Source of the DNA: Parafenestella ontariensis
Lineage: Eukaryota; Ascomycota; Dothideomycetes; Pleosporales; Cucurbitariaceae
Direction of reading: 5' to 3'
Length of the DNA stretch: 64,000 bases
NCBI GenBank assembly: GCA_021596325.1
Contig: JAKGDA010000023.1
Location: forward strand, 124,001 to 188,000
Shown here: positions 20,301-30,554 of the stretch, in pieces
How positions within the stretch are numbered: the stretch's first letter is position 1
Layout: every line of letters starts with the position of its first letter
Program-made: the position numbers and the translations under genes
The notes under the pieces: model-generated
Told to the model about the DNA's origin: nothing
What the model saw: only the letters and a program-made list of their open reading frames with translations
The model's database searches: none

Positions 20301-23300
20301 CGCAAATGATCGACCGCTTTGGACTGACTGGCTGGATGACGGGGAAGTACGAAGCCAGCCAGCACGGATTCGAGGATAGCCAAGCGATCGATGTGGTTGA
20401 AGACTTTGTGCACCTTCTCATTATCATCTTGAGCGAGCGCACGTCGTTGGTACCGGCTGAAGATAACAAAGAGTCCCACCTTGCTTCAATGCGCAGAGAC
20501 ATCGCCCACGTTTTATGCTTCAAACCACTCTCTTACTCGGATATGACCGCACGTCTGTCTGACAGGATACAAAACATGGATGAGTTCCCTGCTATTCTTT
20601 CAGAGATGACGAGATTCAGGGCACCTGAAGGTCTGTCCGATAGCGGAACATTCGAACTCAAGGAACCGTATTTGGATTTAGTCGACCCCTATCTCCACCA
20701 ATACAACCGCAACCAGAGAGAAGAGGCGGAGAATACCTACAAGACCTACATGGCCAAGAAAACAGGGAAACAAGCCAGCGACATCGTCTATGAACCGAAG
20801 CTGCGGCCAATTCCGTCCGGCCTTTTCCAGAACCTGTCCGCCTTTACACGAACGCCTCTCTTTACGCAAATCATCTACTACCTCTTAGGTTATGGCTTGA
20901 GAGCGGCAGCGGCCACGCCAAACATCCCCGCCACACGCGTGGAGGCGTACATTCAATTCGCCCTGCAGCTGCTTCTAGTCGCTGTTCTTGAGGATAAGAC
21001 AGCAGAACATGAATGGTCCCAAGACGCTCCCGACTCCTTTGTCACATCAGTGCTGACCAAACACGCAAATATGGGTATACATGATCACCCCACGGTCCTC
21101 TCTCTCTTGAAGGCTCTACAAGAGAGGGAAGACTTCAAATCTTGCGAGCCGAAGATCAATTTGATACTTCATAGGCTCAAACAACGGCAGCAGAATACTT
21201 TTATAATCGCCGCGGCAGCACTTAATATACCCACTGATAGGGTGGACAATGCTTCACCGGCGAGCTTCGCACTCCAAGACAAAGAGTTGAAAAAGAAGCA
21301 GGCATTAGAGCGACAAGCAAAGGTTATGGCGGCATTCAAGGGACAGCAGGAAAAGTTCATGGCTAACCAGGATTTCGATTGGGGCGAGGATGATTTTAGC
21401 GACTTGGAAGATGAGACTGGCGGGCTGGTCGAGCAAGAGAAGACCTTGAAGTACCCGGCGGGTACTTGCATATTGTGCCAAGAAGATTGCAACGAGCAGC
21501 GACTGTATGGGTCATTTGGATATGTCTCCGAGAGCAGGATACTTCGACAAACCGATCTGCAGGACGACGACTGGGTGGACGAGGTCGTGCAGACTCCAGT
21601 CAGTCTTGATAGGTCAGCGGACGAGCTTCGGCCATTTGGTGTTGCGGGCAAAAATCGACGCATGGTCGAGAAGGTCGCCTCTACAGGTGAGCGCATCGCC
21701 AGTGAGAGGCAAGATTTGGGCAAAGGGTATCCTCGCGTACAAGTGAAACCGGGTCCAGTCACAACTGGCTGCGGTCACATCATGCACTATGCTTGTTTCG
21801 AGGTCTATCTCCAAGCTACGCAGAGGCGGCACGTTAGTCAGATTGCGAGGAACCATCCCGAGCGACCCGATTTCAAGGAGTTCATGTGTCCACTATGCAA
21901 AGCTTTGGGCAATATGTTTTTGCCAATCATCTGGAAGCCGAAGAAGGTCGCCAGTCCAGGCGTGTTGGAGACAGAGTCACCTTTTGACGAGTGGCTTGAA
22001 TCACAGATTGTTGCTACGTACAAGAGTGCGGAGAGGGGTACTGGGAAGGCTCCCGCAGATCTTTCTCAGGATCAAAAGGTGCTTTATGACTACGCGGAGC
22101 GAGACTTCATCCAGCCCGTAGCGAGCCATCTTCCAGATCTCCTCAAGCCACCACTACCCTCGTTGAGCATGCCGATTCCACAGCCGTCAACACAGCTGCC
22201 GCCCCGATTCCAGATCCCGGCTTTTCTGGGTGTACAGCCCCCTGAAGCAGCCGACGCAGTTATTCTGTCTTCCGAGAACAGTCCAGCTTTGGCTCAGAAC
22301 TTTCCAATGGCAGAACTAATCAAGATATACCAAAGGCTCAACGGAACTCTAAATGTGAACAGCATCCACTCTACCTTCACCTATCCACACACGCAAGCCA
22401 CTGCTAGCGAGGAACTCACGCATACCGATGTGCTTGCAACAGCACTAGGGTACTCGATTGCGGCTGCTGAGATTGCTCAACGTGGAGTACAATCCGATTC
22501 AGTGAGAGGAACCCTGATAGACAAGATCTCCCCACAAACCATAACCCATCTTCGTGTATTCTCTGAGACGGTCTCTTCATATATCGCCATCGGAAGTCTG
22601 CGCAATCAGAGTTCAAACAAGACCATGGAGGAGTTCACTCAGAGTCAGCGCCGCCAATTCCGCCAGCTTTTCGTTGGCCATCCAGGAATCTTTGACCCCG
22701 AAGTCTTGAGCTTTGATCTGAAGGGCATTGCCCCTCTACTTTGCCAGGATCCATTCGTCTTCCTCTCAGAGTGTGCAGTAGGCGTTGTGCCTGCAATGAA
22801 CCTTGACATTCACCACATCCTACGCCTGTGTTACCTAGCGGAGATAGTCCGCGTGGTGTTCACATTTGCAACGGCCGTCAAGGGACAAGCACCAGAAGAC
22901 ATGACCCACAATACTCAGCTCCGCTTCCAGCACCCCGAGCACTTCATCAATGCCGCTAAAGTCAACAACGGCTTCTTCTCACCGGATCAGCTGAACAACG
23001 TCCTCTTCTTCATCTGCGTCGTTTTTAATGTAGCAAACATGGGCGACTCTCCCGCTTCGCTAGACATCGACAATATGCCCGTCCCCGCGCGCTTCAAGGA
23101 TCCAAACTTCCTGTACTTCATTCAAACCATGGTGTCTACCTACGCTTTGCCATTCGTTCGAAAAGCCGCTATCCTGATGCATGTGAGGTATGGCATCGAG
23201 TTGCCCCACATAGCCTTCGACCGCGTCGACGAACCAGAACTCACACGCCTGTCCTCGCTCCTCAAACTACCCTCCCTCGATGAAGTCTTTTCGTCGTTCT

Positions 23301-23963
23301 CCGCCCGCTCAGCAACAGGACACACGACGCGGTCCGTAGTCGGTGGCTGGATCCGACACTTGCTCTGGGTGCAGGCCGGCAATGTTCCGCTAAGGCCTAC
23401 CATTTCGTTGAGCCATCCGGCTATCTTTGAGCTGGTTGGCTTGCCGAAGAACTACGATATGCTGACGGATGAGGCGATTAGGCGGAGGTGTCCTACCACA
23501 GGCAAGGAACTGACGGATCCGGCGTTGTGTTTGTTCTGTGGAGAAATCATGTGCTCTCAGGCGGTGTGCTGTATGACGGACCGACATCGAGGTGGCTGTA
23601 ATCAGCATTTGGCGAAGTAAGTTTTCTCTCCCCTACCTTGCTCTTGTCTACATTACTATACACAACTCTGTAGTTTCACTGCTAACTTTCACTAGGTGCG
23701 GTGGCAATATCGGCTTGTTCATACACATCCGCAAATGCATGGTGCTCTTCCTCAACCTCGACCACGGTACCTGGGCCGTAGCGCCCTACCTCGACAAGCA
23801 CGGTGAAGTCGATCCGGCGCTTAGGAGACACCATCAACTGTTCCTGAACCAGAAGAGATATGACGCGCTGCTCAGGAAGGTGTGGCTGGAGGGCGGTATT
23901 CAGAGCCTGATTGCGAGGAGACTGGAGGGTGATATCAATAACGGGGGATGGGAGAGTCTGTAG
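17399..23963 (+). CDS. UBR1: E3 ubiquitin-protein ligase UBR1 (N-recognin)
   Basis: Two exons, 17399-23616 and 23696-23963; 79-bp intron; 2,161 residues. Recognises destabilising N-termini and ubiquitinates substrates with an E2 (Rad6/Ubc2 in yeast). Domains seen: UBR box at about residues 84-157 (CGHIFKNGEATYRCKTC to CDCGDDEAW), the zinc-finger pocket for basic N-termini; a ClpS-like N-domain near 240-332 (LVLWNDEKHTVNDV) for bulky N-termini; an acidic then poly-proline linker (414-485); a RING-H2 near 1357-1502 (CILCQEDC ... CGHIMHYACF ... CPLCKA) with a long insert between its halves; and the C-terminal Cys/His-rich UBLC region. The intron interrupts UBLC (HLAK|CGGNIGLFIHIRKC), confirming the splice. 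The frame is open to 17300 but without an ATG, and TGA lies at 17288; the ATG at 17399 is the start. Confidence 0.96.
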
Positions 23964-24224
23964 ATTTCATATGGGGCCTTTTCGGGCTTGAAGGGAGATG
24001 GTGAACAGGGTCTCTGATGCAGGGCATCTGGGCGTGACGGACTGTCACTGAGTGTATGAGTAGAGAGAACATATTGGAGGCCTTGAAACTTAGCAAGCAT
24101 GGTTTACTCTCTTTTGTCTCAATCCAAATATCTATCTCTCATGCCGGAATTTTGATTACGCATAGCTTCACTCGAACTGGATCAAGTCTTCTAACTTGAA
24201 TGATATAGTACACATCTTGTATGC

Positions 24225-25425
24225 GTTGAGATGTGGACCAATCAGCGTGCTCTGTTGAGCCTGGAAAACCGCAGACCGCGCAGACCGCTGGGATCTGTCT
24301 TCAAGGCATTTGACAAAACTTACCCAATACAGCAAGTTAACATATGCCCAATCAGCATGCCCCATTTAGGCCATGTTTATGGAAAAACGCAGACCGCTGG
24401 CAACAGATTCCGACAGATTTTTGCCATTCTTACCGGATATGGCAGGTCGGTTGAGGGGAGATGGACACGTGATAGGTATCAGCGTTGTCGACATAAAATG
24501 AGGTCGCAGGCATCGATGGGCTTTAGGAAGATTGCCCAATATAGCAGGTTGAGTGAGAGGAGACGGCCATGTTTTTTCGTGGTTGATTGAAAAAAGAGGT
24601 CGCAGGCATCAACAGTTTCTGGATAACTTACCTAATACGGCAGGTTGGGTGCGGTTGGGAAATGGGGGTGGTTAAGTGAAAAAAAAGGTCGCAGACATCG
24701 ATAGCTTTTTTCGCTGTTCTTACCGAATATGGCAGGTTTGGGAGACAGCTAGATTTTCGCGGTTGGGTGAAAGAAGAGGTCGCAGGCGTCGATAGTTCTT
24801 TGCTACTCTTACTGCATACGGCAGGTTGGGTGCGGTCCAAAAGATAGGGTAACCAGCGTGGATTTTGGTATAACAAGTGGACGCAGGCTTCGATAGGCTT
24901 TTGCTATTCTTTTCGGATACAGCAGGTTGCCATGTGACTAATGAGGGCGCTCCTTCAGAGACGGTTAACTGAAAAAAAAAGGTCGCAGATTTCGATGCGT
25001 CTTTCTAGTTCTTACCGGATATGGTATCTACAAGAAGACACCTGCAAGAATGACCACACAGGCTTCGATAGTTTTGCTATTCTTACTAGATACGGCAGGC
25101 TGAGCTCTGGCCAATGACCGCGCTCCTTTGAGCCGTGAAAAGTGAAAATACAGGCTTTGATGATTTTGTGAAGACTGCCCGATATGGCAGGTTAAGATCT
25201 CACCAATGAACGCGCTCCTTTTGGACCTTTTGAGGGGGGAAACGAGCACCGCTGGGAACAGTCTTTGACGGTTTTGAAGCTGTTGCCTAATGCAGTAGGT
25301 TGAGAAGTTGCAAATCAGTATGTTCCTTTAAGGCGGACTTTCGCATAAAATGACGTTCGACGGTTTTCCAATTATTTGCCCGATACGGCAGGTTGAGCTT
25401 AGACCAACGCTAAACCTCCGCGGCG
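24225..25425. repeat. Degenerate tandem array, about twelve units of roughly 95 bp
   Basis: Between UBR1 and the Mtf2-like gene one theme recurs. A typical unit reads: ACCAAT(C/G)A-CGCGCTCCTTTGAGCC, a variable spacer often with GTGAAAAAAA, then GGTCGCAGGCATCGATAG, then TTTTGCTATTCTTACCG, then GATACGGCAGGTTGAG. The GATACGGCAGGTTG-like core occurs near 24330, 24440, 24545, 24640, 24732, 24820, 24920, 25020, 25095, 25185, 25293 and 25388, so spacing is 75-110 bp. Copies are diverged, with insertions and deletions, so this is an old array. No open frame runs through it and it has no transposon ends. It may include the UBR1 3' UTR or the promoter of the next gene. Function unknown. Confidence 0.88.
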
Positions 25426-25534
25426 GTCTCGAAAGTTTTGGGACAGAGTAGGTCAGGCTTTACCATACCTTTCTGGCTGTTTACACAATTGTAATATATT
25501 CTTGCGTTGTGCATAGCCTGGGGCGTCTCTGCTT

Positions 25535-27142
25535 ATGTCTATATGCTCGTCTACAATCCGAGCATTATCGCGCTCCCGCATATCCCAGTCCAAGACGCTT
25601 CTCCCGTTTCTGTACCAGACAGTTACCATCCAGCAATGGAGACCACTTGCTGGTCGCAATATCGCCTCGCGATCGAAAGATGGCGATGATATCCCCTTCG
25701 AAGACGAGAGCCTACCTCCAGCCATCGATCAAGCTGAGCCGGCGCGAAAGACTACGATAACAGGATCAGAGCGCGCGGCGTTCGAGAAATTATACCGGAC
25801 ATTCAACACACAAGGTCGCACGAAGAATGATAAGGAACATGTTGTGGAGCTGGATCAGATAGCGGACGAGTACTACGAGGACGATGAGGAGGCTCCATCT
25901 CAGTCGCTGGACAAGGTCTTCGACGAGGTTTTCAAGGGCGAGCCGCGTTTGCGGGCATCGCGTAGCAACCAAGTGAGGTCGAAAGTAGAGAAAAAGAAGC
26001 CAGGACAGGAGGTGCCAGCATCAGCGGATGATACCACAAGCCCGAGAACTAACAAGGCACAAACTAAGGGGAAAGACGCCAAAGCGGAGGCGGCGAAAAT
26101 CAAAGAGATGAAGCTCGCAGAGCGAGAAAGAGTCGACAAGCTCCTCCAAAAAGCACAAACAGACCGCGCTCTCTGGAAAATCCTCGACCGCGAAGTGTTC
26201 GATCAAGTGCGTAAGCTCGATCTGGACGGGACGAAAAAAAGTAGCGGCAAACAGCCGCAAAGCAGCAAAACCAGCACCGCGAGTCGCAAACCGAAATCCG
26301 AGACCACCGCCGCCTCTGACCCGCGCATCCTCTTCCAAAACTACCCACACCACCTCATCACCGCCGTCCAAACCCTCCGCACGACGTTCCCATCCTCACC
26401 CCTTCCCCTCTCCATCCTGCCTACCATCAAATCCCTCGGCCGTTCCTCCTACGCTCTCGGCGCGACGACCACACTCTACAAACACCTGCTGCGCACAGCA
26501 TGGCTCCAGCAGTCATCATACACGTACATCGACACGCTGCTCGTAGACATGAACAACGGCGCCGTCGAGTTTGACAGCGACATCCTCACACTCCTCGACT
26601 CGATTATCAGGGAGAACGATATGGCGCGGGGTGGCAGACTGGGCAGGGAAATGCAGATGGTGTACGGCATGGAGCAGTTTGTCGAGGGGATGAGGAAAAT
26701 TAAGCAATGGAGGGGAGTGGTCGCAGAGAGATTAGGCGTGGTGTCTGGAGAAAGGAGGGTGGAGCCGCAGAGTGTTGTTAGGAAAGTCGTGCGGGATAGT
26801 GTTGTGAGGAGGGCGGTGCCGCAAAGTGTTGTGAGGAAGGTGGAGTTTGAGAGCAGAGGTGGGGATGTGGAGAGGTTTAGAGGATCAAGGCATGAAAGGA
26901 CCGGTAGAGACGAGGGGAGGTTGCGAAGGGACGACGGTTCACGGGGAGATATTCCGCTTGTTGAGGGGGTCAATAACGCGGATCAAGGTGCGCGGAAACC
27001 TCGCGTGGAAAATGGCGATGCAGAAGTTGAGCGCGAACCTGAACTCTTTGTGCAGGACGTGGCGGAAGAAAGGAGCCGTGAGTACCAACAGACCGAGAAA
27101 GAGGCTACAGATGACAGTACCTCCCCAAAGATTCTCCTCTAG
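25535..27142 (+). CDS. Mtf2-like mitochondrial expression factor
   Basis: Single exon, 535 residues. N-terminus rich in Ser/Arg without acidic residues for about 48 positions (STIRALSRSRISQSK), a likely mitochondrial presequence. Residues about 265-390 match the C-terminal domain shared by fungal Mtf2-like proteins: DPRILFQNYPHHLITAVQTL, PLSILPTIKSLGRSSYALG, LYKHLLRTAWLQQSSYTY, then LLDSIIRENDMARGG. Yeast Mtf2/Nam1 acts in mitochondrial mRNA processing and translation with the mitochondrial RNA polymerase; the same compartment is presumed here. A Lys/Ala-rich middle (170-215) and an Arg-rich C-terminal extension, with PQSVVRKV occurring twice around 26770-26850, are low-complexity. Convergent with CPSF100, with 385 bp between stops. 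Confidence 0.83.
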   Translation: MSICSSTIRALSRSRISQSKTLLPFLYQTVTIQQWRPLAGRNIASRSKDGDDIPFEDESLPPAIDQAEPARKTTITGSERAAFEKLYRTFNTQGRTKNDKEHVVELDQIADEYYEDDEEAPSQSLDKVFDEVFKGEPRLRASRSNQVRSKVEKKKPGQEVPASADDTTSPRTNKAQTKGKDAKAEAAKIKEMKLAERERVDKLLQKAQTDRALWKILDREVFDQVRKLDLDGTKKSSGKQPQSSKTSTASRKPKSETTAASDPRILFQNYPHHLITAVQTLRTTFPSSPLPLSILPTIKSLGRSSYALGATTTLYKHLLRTAWLQQSSYTYIDTLLVDMNNGAVEFDSDILTLLDSIIRENDMARGGRLGREMQMVYGMEQFVEGMRKIKQWRGVVAERLGVVSGERRVEPQSVVRKVVRDSVVRRAVPQSVVRKVEFESRGGDVERFRGSRHERTGRDEGRLRRDDGSRGDIPLVEGVNNADQGARKPRVENGDAEVEREPELFVQDVAEERSREYQQTEKEATDDSTSPKILL

Positions 27143-27527
27143 AAACCGCGCCCTTCTAGGAGAAAGAGGCGTTGGTGTATTATAACCTACCTTTATTGTA
27201 CTATATGGCGAGCACACCCACGGGCGTTTTATATTAGGTCTTGTAGCATTTGAACCGGGGCTGATTAGTGTATATGTATAAAGTGTAATAGCGATTGTGT
27301 GGATTTAGCGTATCATCATTGAAGAAATGTACTCTTGCCTTCCTTCTTTACTTGCGCGATATCCATCTTCAAAGCTCTGAAGCATAGAGATGATATCGAG
27401 AAGAAACCTGGGAAGTGAAGAGCGAAGTGAACAAAACCACAAGATGCTGTACAATTCTACAATTCATACTCTACACTCCCTATACTAAAAACACCCTAAA
27501 CTACAATCCCATAAGAAGAACTCCCCT
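27143..27527. other. Convergent intergenic tail
   Basis: Shared 3' region of two convergent genes; AT-rich, presumably holding both poly(A) sites. Confidence 0.6.
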
Positions 27528-30500
27528 CTAACCCCCAGCCACAACCGCCAACCCATCATAGATCTGCCTCTTAACCCTATAAAAAGTCGCCGCATCACTA
27601 TTCCGCGCATCCACATTCCCATACGCCCCACCATCAACCTCAATCTGGCCCGACGGCGTCTTCCTCACCGCAACCGTGCCATTAACCACCAGCACACCCT
27701 CGCCGCGAAACTCCGCCTGCATACCCGGCATAGTATTCATGATTTTCCTGAGATCAGCAAGGCGCAGATCGCCGACGTGGAACGGTTGGGCGACAGAGCG
27801 CACCGCTGTGGCCATGTTGGGCGGGACGACGTCGAGGATGGGTGTCGTGTCTGAAGTGTTGTCGAGTGAGGAGACGGGGACGGCAGGGGCGTCGAGGCGG
27901 GCTTTTTTCTTCGCGGGGGGTTCGTCGATGGCTTCTTTAGGGGAGGAGGTGGAGTTGAGGGATGCAGCGGCCAGACGGCCCGTGATGGCTACGACGCCCA
28001 TGCCGCGGACGTTCTGCCAGCGGAGGTTGCGCACCATGCTGCGGCTGAGCTTGACGGTCCAGGCGTTTGTGTCGACGCTGGCATTGATCATTGTACCGAC
28101 TGTGGGGGTGAAGACGTCGATGGCGTTTGCCAGTTCGGTGTTTGCGTTGAGTGACTCGCGGATGAGGGCTGCGAGCTCGGTGGTTTCGAGTTCTTCTCCG
28201 CCTACGAAGATGAGTTTTCGGGGCTTGATGAGGGGGAGGAGGTGCTGGACTGTGCGGCGGTCGTGGAGGCCAGAGAAGTCAATGAATGCTATCCGGCATC
28301 GGATTTCTAGGGTCTCGGACTCGATGATGACTTTGGATGGGCCGTCGACCTTGTCCGGGTCGTCTTCTGGCTCGCTGTCTGACTCTGCGCCATCAGCGCC
28401 GCCTCGACCTTCTCCGTCGGCTCTTCGTCGCTTCTCGTTGCCTTTGGCCTTGGAGCTGTCCGCTACGTTGATTAGATCGTCCCATCTCCTCTTCTGACCA
28501 ACGGCATTCTCCTTTTTGGTGCCCTCGCCGCGAAGAGCCTCTCCAGCGACGTTATCTTCCTCTTCTGCACGAGCGAAGTCCTCGGGTCGAATGAGATCTC
28601 CAAAATCATCTGCTCGTCTCTTTTTGAATTGGAAGGGGAAGACCTTCTCTTTGCCCTTCTTCCCTTGAACCTCGTAGTCGTATACGTTCTTGCGACGAAT
28701 GAGCACGTTCACACCCAATTCCGCATCAGTCATGCCGAGCTTATTCCGCGCATGCTGTAGAGCGACAGTCGCATTGAGAGCTTTTCCTCGGTATCCATCA
28801 CCCGAGCCTTCTGAACTTTCGGATTCTGTTGATGATCGGTCATCCACTACGTCCGCGGACGTCTCCAGCATGGCAGCTGCATCTCCACCCATAGTAGTTT
28901 GCCGCTGTCGTTGACTGGCGAGGAATTGCTGGTATAGTGGGACCTCATCGCCTTCGAGGGCCACTGTTCGTATACCACGTAGAGGCGCTTGCTCACCAGA
29001 GGCGTCGACTACCGCGGCAGAAGGTGCATCTGCAGAAGACGTAGCTCGCTCGTTCCACAGGTCCCATAGATATCTGCCGAGGCCCTTCTTTTGCGCACCA
29101 AGCTCGCCAGCTCTCTCTGTGAGGATGATCAGATTCTTCTCATCTGTCGCCAAGCTCTTGATAGCATCCTTGGAAAAGCCCCATTCGAGCGTTGCGTCGC
29201 TTGCCAATATCACGCGCGGTCCACTAGCACTAAGCATGCGAGTTACGCGTGCCTTGCGTTCAAGCAATGTGATGTGTCTGAAGTCAAAGGGTACTCTAGG
29301 GCCTTTGTCGTCGTCCTTTCCACTTCGATTTCTCCGCTCCACATCTGCTGAGCCGCTTGCCGCTTCGAACTCCTTCACGATGCCCTCCTCCATCCACTCA
29401 AGCATGCTTCGTACATATCGCATTGTAGCGCCTCCTGTTCGGCTAGCAAGGTAGATCTTCGCATCCTTCAAGGGGCTGTCGCTATCCGCTTTCTTGGTCT
29501 CACGCTGCCAAGTCGTATCCAGAAGATAGGCCAGTTCCAATATGCGCGCACTAGAGTCGGATGGAATCAAGACGGATCCGCCGTTTGCTACTGTTTCTCG
29601 AATGATCGCGAGCAGCGCTTCATCTCGCTTGTTCAGTGATCTGGCCACTTTGACTAGGCCCGTGCCTTTACTGCTGCAAATTAAGGCCGTAGGGCGGCGT
29701 AACTGCTCCAAAACCTCAGAGCCGCCGGTGCCAGGCCCTCCAAGCCAAGCAGCTCCTGAAAGCACATGTTCTCTAGCTTGATTCCAATCGACAGCATAGA
29801 CCACTGACTCCATGCCATGCTGAATGTGCCATATCGATCCTCCTAATGTGTGTCCAGCGCTGTACGCAGTAATCGTGAGACCATTCAGCGGGGGCGAATG
29901 GGGCGACGGGATCGGCTGATGTGGTTGCGAGTATCTGAGAGGGTTTATGCGAGCAAAATAGTCTGCAATCTCCTCTGGTGTCGGCGCTTGCAGCAGTATG
30001 CTAGGGTTGTTCCCACCCTTCGACGCCGAGGGATACGAGTATGCGGACTCATTCAGAGCTTCCGTGGGTATTATGGAGGATGCAAGAGGCGTTGACGCGT
30101 ATAGATCTTGCAATAGGGTCCGGCCGAGCGATATTACCGGGTTGGTCGCGTAGACGGGTATTCGCGTGAACAAAGGGAAGTTCTTGCAGCAGTGCACGTA
30201 TGCCCCGAGATGCGCAGTTGTCGCATGGGTGAGCAGGATGAATGAGAGCGTGGGGACATGTCTGGGAGGTCAATATCAGCTTGTATTCTACGTCTATTGC
30301 GTGTCTATGTAGTGCTGATAGCTCGCTAGCCATGAGGCGCATAATGGTTTACAGACCCAGGCAGTCTAGAACCGCGCAAGTCCATTCGATTATCCCATTT
30401 GGACCTACCTTTCAATCTCTTTCAGCTTCTCTACATCAAAGCTCTCGTCCCAGCCGACGTCTATGAGTACTTGGATTCCTCCATCGAACTCTAGAAGCGA

Positions 30501-30554
30501 CTGCGAGGCGGGTGATGATGACTGTGCGCCCAGCAGAGGCGTGAAGTTGAACAT
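27528..30554 (-). CDS. CFT2: Cleavage and polyadenylation specificity factor subunit 2 (CPSF100 / Cft2)
   Basis: Two exons on the minus strand, 30554-30409 and 30261-27528, with a 147-bp intron; 959 residues. The spliced N-terminus (MFNFTPLLGAQSSSPASQ ... LIDVGWDESFDVEKLKEIER|HVP) aligns with the CPSF100 metallo-beta-lactamase fold. The motif-2 position reads LLTHATTAHLG rather than HxHxDH, as expected for the catalytically dead partner of the CPSF73 nuclease. Other marks: YSAGHTLGGSIWHI, VVYAVDWNQAREHVL, a beta-CASP region (GGSVLIPSDSSARILELAYL; PRVILASDATLEWGFSKD), a charged insert with basic clusters (KKRRADDFGDLIRPEDFA), and the C-terminal domain with KVIIESETLEIRCRIAFIDF and LIKPRKLIFVGG. 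Nuclear; positions CPSF73 in pre-mRNA 3'-end cleavage. Confidence 0.95.

Noticed and set aside
24225..25425. CRISPR-like array or transposon terminal repeats for the 24-25 kb repeats
   Set aside because: Units are about 95 bp, diverged and directly tandem, the host is a fungus, and there are no transposase frames or inverted ends.
27676..28497. 273-codon plus-strand ORF opposite CPSF100
   Set aside because: Antisense shadow of a conserved coding region with high third-position GC.
30262..30408. An extra small exon inside the 147-bp CPSF100 intron
   Set aside because: Direct joining gives a continuous match to the CPSF100 N-terminus (EIER|HVP), so no residues are missing.
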